Positions 1 to 6,164 of a stretch of 10,355 nt of DNA are shown piece by piece; position 1 is the stretch's first letter, and each line of letters opens with the position of its first letter. The notes beneath the pieces are model-generated. The model saw nothing but the letters and a program-made list of their open reading frames with translations, was not told the DNA's origin and searched no databases. Made by a program: the position numbers and the translations under genes. Origin of the DNA: Bacteroidia bacterium (GTDB taxonomy: Bacteria > Bacteroidota > Bacteroidia > JAESSM01 > NORP286); assembly GCA_016764115.1 (NCBI GenBank), contig JAESSM010000194.1, positions 1-10,355 of the forward strand. The letters run 5' to 3'.

Positions 1-300
1 AAATTCAGTCAAAAGATCTGCTTCAACATCATTGTAAAATGATTTTATGCGCACTTCCCATTTTTCATTCTTACTTCTAAGGTAACCGGTAGAGATACAG
101 ATGATTTTTCCAAACTCAGCGTATATCCCGGCTTTGTTATAATATTCCTCAGCTGTTACATTTTCCTTTTCTCTTAAAAATTTTGTTTTCTGTGACCATA
201 GATCCTGTATTTCAGGTGTCATTTCAGAAAACATTTCGTGAATAGGCACTGTTTCTATATCTAAAAAGAGGATATTTTTCAGATTAATGTGATCTAACAT
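1..300 (-). CDS. PolB-like 3'-5' exonuclease (5' part, runs off left edge)
   Basis: Reading the minus strand from the ATG at 300 gives an open frame of 100 codons that reaches the window edge without a stop. The N-terminus contains LFLDIETVP (residues 11-19), a DEDD exonuclease motif I in which D14 and E16 would bind the catalytic metal ions. A segment GIYAEFGKIICISTGY (58-73) follows, as in the Bacteroidota proteins of the family 'predicted 3'-5' exonuclease related to the PolB exonuclease domain' (PF10108). The later motifs with the other acidic residues lie outside the window. The expected activity is 3'-5' hydrolysis of nucleic acid in the cytoplasm; its biological role is not settled. 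It is separated from the upstream gene by 106 bases, so it may have its own promoter. The family call rests on motif I and the overall look of the N-terminus. Confidence 0.8.
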   Translation of the reverse strand, partial: MLDHINLKNILFLDIETVPIHEMFSEMTPEIQDLWSQKTKFLREKENVTAEEYYNKAGIYAEFGKIICISTGYLRSKNEKWEVRIKSFYNDVEADLLTEF

Positions 301-406
301 TTTTATATAAATTGTGAGAGTATGGTGTTGAATTTTTTCAGTACAAGTGGCTGTGAAAGTAGTAAATAATTCGTAGATGGGAATTTGAAAGTAAAAAATC
401 GATAAT

Positions 407-811
407 TTACTTAAGCATTATCCCCGGTTTATTTATGAACGGAACTTGTGTGAAATTATCCTTGACAACGCTTTCGGGAAGGAAAATGTATTTTTTATCA
501 TAGAGTGCGTGGTCCTCAAAATAACTGACCCAGTATTCATTCGTAAAATTTAAGAAGCTAAAAGGAATAGATTCAATTTTAACAAATCCCTGCGCAGGAA
601 CTTCAGGAATTGAGTGTCTTTTGGGTTGCCTTTCAATTGCGTGTCTTTCAATAAAACCAGTTCCCTTGGTAGAGATCAACACTGTATCCAATGGTTTTTC
701 TTTAAAATTTAACAGATACACATTCCACTCTTCCTTACTATCTTCAGAAGTTTCGTTTACAATGGCAAGCCCTATATCACTAGCTATATTGTGGGGGGCA
801 TCTTCTTTCAT
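407..811 (-). CDS. Small conserved hypothetical protein (134 aa)
   Basis: This is a soluble protein with no signal peptide, membrane segment or catalytic motif that I recognise. It has alternating hydrophobic and charged stretches such as EEWNVYLLNF (27-36) and TVLISTKGTGF (43-53). The C-terminal half contains NEYWVSYFEDHALYDKKYIF (91-110) and suggests a small beta-rich domain. I recall similar proteins of about 130 residues in Flavobacteriia, some labelled in databases as phenylalanyl-tRNA synthetase alpha subunit. Nothing here resembles a class II synthetase, so I would not transfer that name. The ATG at 811 is the only start: the frame upstream meets TAA at 833-835 with no ATG, GTG or TTG between. 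It lies 49 bases after the serine hydrolase on the same strand. Its function is unknown. Confidence 0.75.
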   Translation of the reverse strand: MKEDAPHNIASDIGLAIVNETSEDSKEEWNVYLLNFKEKPLDTVLISTKGTGFIERHAIERQPKRHSIPEVPAQGFVKIESIPFSFLNFTNEYWVSYFEDHALYDKKYIFLPESVVKDNFTQVPFINKPGIMLK

Positions 812-860
812 GCATTTTCGTATTGGTAGTAGTTACGAAAAGTTGATGGAAAGGTTTAAC

Positions 861-1988
861 TCAATATATTTCCCTTACACCATCTATAATCGTGTAAACA
901 TCAGGAGGGTGGTTGTTGATCTTGTTTAATCTTCGGGAATGGCCCAAACGAACTACAATTAATTTCTTTTCAGGAAGAACCATAATGTATTGCCCAAGAA
1001 TCCCTCGAGCATAGAACCATTTACCTTTATGATCAATGAGCCACCAGGAATAACCATAGTAATCAATTAAAGAACCAGTTTTATCCTTTAATGAAGCAGG
1101 AATGATCGAGGTATTTACGTAATCTTCAGGAACAATTTGTTGTCCATTCCAGATTCCATTGTTTAAGTAAAGCTTACCTATCCGGGCAAAATCTCTTGCA
1201 TTGGAATTGAAACAACAATATGCCTTTTCGATTCCCTCAGGATTGTCAACGCTCCATTCAGCATCATTGATGGCATTAATTGGCTGCCATAGTTTATTAG
1301 CTGCGTATTCGCTTAATGACTTGCCCGTGGCACTCTCCAAAACAAATGCTAAGACCTGGGTATCACAACTTTTATATCTGTGCAGGGATCCAGGCTTTAC
1401 CACAACTTCTAACCTGTTGATGAGTTTCTTTAAGTCAGTACCATAATAAGATTCAGTAGTATGTGAAACAGGGCTATAATAAACTTCCCACCAGTCCAAT
1501 CCCGAACTCATCGTGAGTAAATGCTTTACAGTTATTTCACTTTTATCTCCTTTGGTGAATTCCGGAAGGTAATTACCAACTGGATCATCAATGTCTTTTA
1601 TTTTCCCTTCCTTTAAAGCAATTCCTGTTAAGATACTTACAATGCTTTTTGCCATAGAGAAGGAACTGGTTAAAGAATTAATACTGCCTTCATTCCAGTA
1701 TTTTTCATACCTGATAGAATCATCTTGAATTACTAAAAATGCAATTGTCTCAAGTTCTTCTAATTCTACCGTTAATAAGTCGGGTAGGTCTTTTGTATTG
1801 TAATCTTTCCCAATATTCCATTCAATTCCATCTGTTGCTTTTATGATCCTCTGCTCAAATATGTCACGGTCATTAATTCCGGCTGTGGTATATCTGAGAG
1901 CTGTGTAAACGTAAGTAGAGTCTGTAATATGTATAAGTGCAATTAAGAAGAGAATGATGGAAGTTATCCAGAGGAATGCTTTTTTCAA
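861..1988 (-). CDS. Membrane-anchored serine hydrolase, beta-lactamase / penicillin-binding-protein fold
   Basis: The protein has 375 residues. An N-terminal hydrophobic segment (about 4-20) acts as a signal anchor or signal peptide, so the catalytic domain should be exported. The S-x-x-K motif is SMAK (S111, K114): S111 is the nucleophile and K114 the general base of the class C beta-lactamase-like family (PF00144). HLLTMSSGLDWWE (156-168) is the usual following segment. Y205 in HRYKSCD occupies the second-motif position, as Y-x-S rather than the common Y-x-N. The third motif region reads ARGILGQYI (327-335), with no H/K-T/S-G triad, which points to the esterase/amidase (NylB-like) side of the family rather than to a drug-resistance enzyme. 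The substrate is unknown. The start is TTG at 1988, chosen because no ATG occurs before residue 112 and a GGAG lies 9 bases upstream. It follows lipB by 6 bases, so the two are probably translationally coupled. Confidence 0.88.
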   Translation of the reverse strand: MKKAFLWITSIILFLIALIHITDSTYVYTALRYTTAGINDRDIFEQRIIKATDGIEWNIGKDYNTKDLPDLLTVELEELETIAFLVIQDDSIRYEKYWNEGSINSLTSSFSMAKSIVSILTGIALKEGKIKDIDDPVGNYLPEFTKGDKSEITVKHLLTMSSGLDWWEVYYSPVSHTTESYYGTDLKKLINRLEVVVKPGSLHRYKSCDTQVLAFVLESATGKSLSEYAANKLWQPINAINDAEWSVDNPEGIEKAYCCFNSNARDFARIGKLYLNNGIWNGQQIVPEDYVNTSIIPASLKDKTGSLIDYYGYSWWLIDHKGKWFYARGILGQYIMVLPEKKLIVVRLGHSRRLNKINNHPPDVYTIIDGVREIY

Positions 1989-2001
1989 TTTGATTTACTC
2001 C
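1986..2001 (-). promoter_or_regulatory. Shine-Dalgarno-like GGAG and TTG start of the serine hydrolase
   Basis: On the minus strand the last codons of lipB read ACG GAG TAA, which places GGAG at 2001-1998. Nine bases then lead to TTG at 1988-1986, which opens the hydrolase frame with Lys-Lys and a hydrophobic segment. The ribosome site overlaps the lipB stop, so lipB translation probably feeds the hydrolase. This is the clearest Shine-Dalgarno site in the window. It supports a TTG start that an ATG-only gene caller would miss. Confidence 0.6.
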
Positions 2002-2726
2002 GTTTCAGAAAAATGAAAAGTTTCTTCAATCAATGTTGCCTTAAATTGTTGTTCAAAATATCCTTTAAGTTTTAGTTTAACTTCTTCGATGTCTTGTTTG
2101 GCCCCTAATTCCATTTCCATAGATGTTACTGCTTTGTCGGTAATCCCGCAAGGAACTATATTGTTAAAATATTCCAGGTTGGAGTTGATGTTAAAGGCAA
2201 AACCATGCATGGTTACCCACCTGCTACAACGAACTCCCATAGCACAAATTTTTCTAGCCTTTACAGGATCATCAACATCTAACCAAACTCCGGTCGCACC
2301 TTTTAATCGTCCAGCTGTTATACCATAATCTGCCAAAGTTTTAATAATTATTTCTTCTAAAAATCTCAGGTATTTATGGATATCTGTAAAGAAATGATCC
2401 AAATCCAGGATTGGATAGCCAACAATTTGTCCTGGTCCATGGTATGTGATATCTCCACCACGGTTGATCTTGAAGTAAGTAGCTTTTTTTTCTGATAATT
2501 GATCGTTGTTTACCAATAAATTGTCTTCGGAACCGCTTTTCCCTAAAGTATAAACGTGAGGATGTTCGCAAAAAAGTAAATAATGTTTTGGAGTATGTTG
2601 TTCAGCAGGAGAGAGGTCTCTATTTTTCAATTTAAGTGCAACGATCTCTTCAAATAGTCTTTCCTGATAATCCCAGGCATCTTTATAGTCAATATTCCCT
2701 AAATCTTGAAAAATTATGTTTTGCAT
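1995..2726 (-). CDS. lipB: Octanoyltransferase LipB (lipoyl(octanoyl) transferase)
   Basis: LipB moves the octanoyl group from acyl carrier protein to a specific lysine in lipoyl domains (pyruvate and 2-oxoglutarate dehydrogenases, GcvH), the first step of protein lipoylation in the cytoplasm. The signature RGGDITYHGPGQ lies at residues 89-100. The catalytic lysine is K159 in ARKICAMGVR, and the catalytic cysteine is C193 in VPCGI, the acyl-thioester residue. HGFAFNIN (174-181) is also typical. At 243 residues it has the usual family length, with no truncation. The ATG at 2726 sits 6 bases after the upstream stop, and the next gene starts 6 bases after its own stop, so it lies inside an operon. 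LipA, which adds the sulfurs, is not in the window. The identification is secure. Confidence 0.97.
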   Translation of the reverse strand: MQNIIFQDLGNIDYKDAWDYQERLFEEIVALKLKNRDLSPAEQHTPKHYLLFCEHPHVYTLGKSGSEDNLLVNNDQLSEKKATYFKINRGGDITYHGPGQIVGYPILDLDHFFTDIHKYLRFLEEIIIKTLADYGITAGRLKGATGVWLDVDDPVKARKICAMGVRCSRWVTMHGFAFNINSNLEYFNNIVPCGITDKAVTSMEMELGAKQDIEEVKLKLKGYFEQQFKATLIEETFHFSETE

Positions 2727-2732
2727 TATTTC

Positions 2733-5700
2733 TTAAAACTTAACTCCAATCATTAAAATATCATCAGTTTGGTCCAAATCACCTTTCCACTTATCAATTG
2801 CATCTTCAACGAATTTTTGCTGATCATTAATTTCAAGCTCCTGTGCTTTTATTAGTACCTCCTCAAGTCGTTTTCCTGTAAACTTCTTAGCGTTTTCTCC
2901 TCCAAATTGATCTGTGATACCATCGGAAAAAATATAAATGGCTTCATCCTTTTTAATCTCTACCTCGTGGTTTGTAAACTCATAGTTTGGAATTTCATTA
3001 TTCCCACCAATCGGAAGTTGGTTGGCTTTAATGACATTGACTTCCCAATCGGTATTTTCTTTGTTTCTCCTTACATGATATAGTGGTCTAAAAGCACCTG
3101 CGTATTCAATTTTTGCAACAGTTCCATTTTTGTTTTCACACTTCTCCAATGAACATAGTGCAATGTCCATACCATCAAATACGTCAGTATCACTTTCCAA
3201 TTGATGCAGAGATGTTTGAACATGCTTGTGAAGAAGCTTAAGTATTTCCCCCGGTTTCAATACTGAAATTTCATTGATTATTTGATGAAGCAGGGTGTTA
3301 CCTAGTACTGACAAGAATGCCCCAGGAACGCCGTGTCCTGTGCAATCTACTGCTGCAATAAAAACTTTGTCTTCTTTGAAGTTGAACCAAGCAAAATCAC
3401 CACTTACAATTTCTTTGGGCTTGTATAATCCAAAAGAGTTAGGAAGATATTCATTTACGTATTCAGCACGAGGGAAAATGGCTTCTTGGATGTGACGGGC
3501 ATAAAGAATGCTGTCTGTAATGTGTCTGTTCTTTTCTTCAATAATATTATTAGTCTCTTCCAGCTGCCTTTTTTGTTCTACTAATTCGGTATTAACCTGT
3601 TCTGTTTTTTCTTTTTCTATGGTTAGTTCATAGGTTCGATCTTCTACTGTTTTTTCCAGACGTTTTCTATCTATCTCAATACTTCGTATCCTTAATTTGT
3701 GAATTGAATAAATACTTCCCAGAATGACCAGGATCATGGAATTTAAGAACCACCAAGTCTTCCAAAATGGGGGAGTAATAGAGAAGCTGTAAATACTGGC
3801 TTCTTCATTCCAAAATCCATCATTATTGCAGGCTTTTACTTTGAATGTGTATTCACCTGCTGAAAGATTAGAATAAGTAACATAATTTTCTGTTGTGATT
3901 GGTGACCAACCTTTATCGAATCCTATCAATTGATAGCGATAAGTTACCTTTTCAGGAATGGTGAGGCTGATTCCAATAAAATCAAAAGTTACATGATTTT
4001 GTGAGTGAGGTAGTCTAAGTTCATTAGGGAGGTTTAGATTTTCACTCGATGGATCTCCGTAAGGAACTAAATTTTCTTTTTCATAAAAAAGTCTAATCCC
4101 ATTAATATGGGTTAACGGAGCAACAGTGTTTTCTTTATCTTCATCAGGGTTGTATAAATAAACTCCCTTTATGGTTCCAAACCATAAATTACCTTTACTA
4201 TCTTTACAAATGGAATTGATGTTACATTCAATACCCCTAAATCCTTTGTCTTTTCCATAAAACCTGAATTTTTTTTCTCCTGTTTTCAAATAGTTATAAA
4301 TGTCTAGTTTGTTTATCCCTTTGATGGTTCCAAGCCATAAAAAACCATGATTATCAAACTCCATTAAAACTACTGAGTTGGCACTCAGCCCATCCTTTTC
4401 GTTGAAATTAACAAAGTCTATTTTGTTGGTGGAGTCAGGTTTAATGCTACCATCACATATTCCATTTAGGTCTTCATATTTGAGCATAAACACACCTCCC
4501 CCAAAAGTTCCTATCCATATATTTCCATCCCAATCTTCTTTTATTGTATATATATTTGGATATTCTAATCCATGATTATTATCAATATTGATAAATTCAA
4601 TATTGTTAAGATCAGATTGTGTGGATGCGTCATATATGCTCATACCAGAACCTGTACCAATCAGAATTTTTCCATCTTTGGTTTCATGTAGGCAGGAGGT
4701 GATATTACCTATTAGTCCATCTTTGGTTGATAAGTTTTTAAATTTGGTTCCGTCATATACACTTATACCTCGGTTTGTTGCTACCCAGATATTATTGTGT
4801 TTATCTTCAAGTAAAGAATAAATGATATTATTGGGAAGCCCGTTTTTTTCTTTTGTATAATTACTGAATTCAGCTTTTTTTGACTGTGTATTCTTCAATA
4901 TATTGATTCCACCTCTATTTGTACCGAACCAAATGTCCTCATTTTTATCTTCAAGCAAAGTCCATATAATATTGGTACTTAGCCCGTCTTCAACATAATA
5001 GTTAGTGAAATTGTTTTTGTTTAGATTGAACATATTATCAGAGGAAAACTTACTAACGCCAAAAGCAGTACCGAACCAGTAATTGCCTTTAGAATCTTCA
5101 ATTATAGAAAGAACTTCGTTGTCACATAGTCCGTCTTCAGTAGTGATCATTGTGAAAGTCATATCGCTAAATTTGCTGACTCCACCATTTGTTCCGATCC
5201 ATAAATTCCCTTCTCTATCTTCAATAATGGATCTTACTTTATTTTGACATAAGCCTTCATTCTCAGTGAAGGTTATGAAGTTTTTTCCATCGTACTTACT
5301 TACACCGCCATTTGATCCAAACCAAACATTTCCTTTACGGTCAACACACATTGCTCTCACAATTGGGTGTGGAATGCCGTCCTTAGTTGAATAAGAGGTA
5401 AAATTATTACCATCAAACTTACTAATACCCGCACTGGTTCCAAACCAAACATTTGATTCCTTATCAACACACATGGAATAAACTCGATTATCTGCCAGGC
5501 CATGCCTGACGGTGTAATTGGTAAAACCCATTCCATCAAACATACAAACACCACCACCATAAGTTCCTAACCATACTCTTCCTTGTTTATCGGTCACCCC
5601 AGTAAAAATAAAGTTGCTGCTTAATCCATCCTTTCTTGCATAAGTTGTAAAAGTCTTACCATCAAATTTCTTAGCTCCTGACCGAGCGGTTCCTATCCAA

Positions 5701-6122
5701 ATATTTGCCTGGTTATCCTCAAAAATACAGAGTATGTTCTTTGCGTTAAATCCTTCCTTTTCAGTGTAATGCGTAAACCTCTTTCCATCATATTTGCTCA
5801 GCCCGCGGTGGGTGCCAAACCAAATATTACCTTTGCTATCTTCAAAAATTGTTGTAATCACATCATTGAGAAGGCTATCTTTCGCTGTGTAGGTAGTAAA
5901 CTTTACACCATCGTATTTACAGGCGCCACCTCCGTAGGTTCCAAACCATAAATAACCGTCTTTATCCTGGCAAATAGTAAGTACTTGTGATTGAGGTAAG
6001 CCATCTTCAATAGTGTAAGTAGTGAAATTGTATGATTCAGCATAACATTCCCTCTCTGCTAATAGTAGTACCAGAAACAAGCAAAGGGTAATATAATACT
6101 GTATTTTTAGAATTGGCTTCAT
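2733..6122 (-). CDS. Transmembrane sensor phosphatase: 14 propeller repeats, Y_Y_Y domain, SpoIIE-type PP2C
   Basis: With the ATG at 6122 the protein has 1129 residues. A signal peptide (1 to about 28, ending ECYA-ES) precedes 14 Reg_prop repeats (about 31-665), each with a DG-x-[LI]-W-[FIL]-G-T core. Fourteen repeats fit two seven-bladed beta-propellers. A Y_Y_Y domain (about 710-780) follows, then one membrane span (about 789-809), a charged coiled coil (about 816-869) and a SpoIIE/PP2C phosphatase domain (about 885-1129). The metal ligands are present: D909 in VSGDF, D926 and G929 in DCTGHG, D1067 in FSDG, and D1120-D1121 in QTDD. The predicted topology is a periplasmic sensor and cytoplasmic Ser/Thr phosphatase. 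There is no histidine-kinase, receiver or DNA-binding domain. The likely role is to dephosphorylate a partner, often an anti-sigma antagonist in this family, in response to an unknown ligand; no partner is seen here. An extension to a TTG at 6140 was rejected because it puts MCIHHF ahead of an ordinary signal peptide. Confidence 0.93.
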   Translation of the reverse strand: MKPILKIQYYITLCLFLVLLLAERECYAESYNFTTYTIEDGLPQSQVLTICQDKDGYLWFGTYGGGACKYDGVKFTTYTAKDSLLNDVITTIFEDSKGNIWFGTHRGLSKYDGKRFTHYTEKEGFNAKNILCIFEDNQANIWIGTARSGAKKFDGKTFTTYARKDGLSSNFIFTGVTDKQGRVWLGTYGGGVCMFDGMGFTNYTVRHGLADNRVYSMCVDKESNVWFGTSAGISKFDGNNFTSYSTKDGIPHPIVRAMCVDRKGNVWFGSNGGVSKYDGKNFITFTENEGLCQNKVRSIIEDREGNLWIGTNGGVSKFSDMTFTMITTEDGLCDNEVLSIIEDSKGNYWFGTAFGVSKFSSDNMFNLNKNNFTNYYVEDGLSTNIIWTLLEDKNEDIWFGTNRGGINILKNTQSKKAEFSNYTKEKNGLPNNIIYSLLEDKHNNIWVATNRGISVYDGTKFKNLSTKDGLIGNITSCLHETKDGKILIGTGSGMSIYDASTQSDLNNIEFINIDNNHGLEYPNIYTIKEDWDGNIWIGTFGGGVFMLKYEDLNGICDGSIKPDSTNKIDFVNFNEKDGLSANSVVLMEFDNHGFLWLGTIKGINKLDIYNYLKTGEKKFRFYGKDKGFRGIECNINSICKDSKGNLWFGTIKGVYLYNPDEDKENTVAPLTHINGIRLFYEKENLVPYGDPSSENLNLPNELRLPHSQNHVTFDFIGISLTIPEKVTYRYQLIGFDKGWSPITTENYVTYSNLSAGEYTFKVKACNNDGFWNEEASIYSFSITPPFWKTWWFLNSMILVILGSIYSIHKLRIRSIEIDRKRLEKTVEDRTYELTIEKEKTEQVNTELVEQKRQLEETNNIIEEKNRHITDSILYARHIQEAIFPRAEYVNEYLPNSFGLYKPKEIVSGDFAWFNFKEDKVFIAAVDCTGHGVPGAFLSVLGNTLLHQIINEISVLKPGEILKLLHKHVQTSLHQLESDTDVFDGMDIALCSLEKCENKNGTVAKIEYAGAFRPLYHVRRNKENTDWEVNVIKANQLPIGGNNEIPNYEFTNHEVEIKKDEAIYIFSDGITDQFGGENAKKFTGKRLEEVLIKAQELEINDQQKFVEDAIDKWKGDLDQTDDILMIGVKF
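4128..6032 (-). repeat. Fourteen tandem propeller-repeat units within the sensor gene
   Basis: The coding sequence holds 14 diverged repeats of about 41-60 codons. The first seven (6032-5163) are almost uniform at 41-42 codons each, a period of 123-126 bases. The remaining seven (5162-4128) vary from 42 to 60 codons because of insertions between the final strand of one blade and the start of the next. Each unit carries a phenylalanine-rich strand (such as FTTYT), a DGL turn, an E/D-D-x-x-G turn and W-F-G-T. The repetition is clear in the protein and diverged in the DNA. Confidence 0.9.
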
Positions 6123-6164
6123 AAAATGGTGTATGCACAAGTAAATTTACGATTATTTTATGAC

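Noticed and set aside
301..406. Possible terminator or small RNA between the hypothetical gene and the exonuclease
   Set aside because: I found no stable stem followed by a T-run on either strand and no clear promoter element.
621..929. Open frame of 102 codons on the plus strand
   Set aside because: It lies antisense across the end of the hydrolase and most of the hypothetical gene, both better supported; its product shows no recognisable domain.
4128..6032. Regular spacing that could suggest a CRISPR array or tandem DNA repeat
   Set aside because: The periodicity is a protein repeat in one open frame; DNA identity between units is low and there are no constant repeats with unique spacers.
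2733..6122. Hybrid histidine-kinase two-component system
   Set aside because: After the coiled coil there is no HisKA or HATPase motif and no receiver domain; the C-terminus is a PP2C phosphatase.
6123..6140. Upstream TTG start that would add six residues (MCIHHF) to the sensor phosphatase
   Set aside because: The ATG at 6122 begins a normal signal peptide (Lys, then a hydrophobic run), and no ribosome site supports the TTG.
6141..6150. Ten-base palindrome GTAAATTTAC between lptD and the sensor gene
   Set aside because: About ten such palindromes are expected by chance in a window of this size; no other sign of an operator or terminator was seen.
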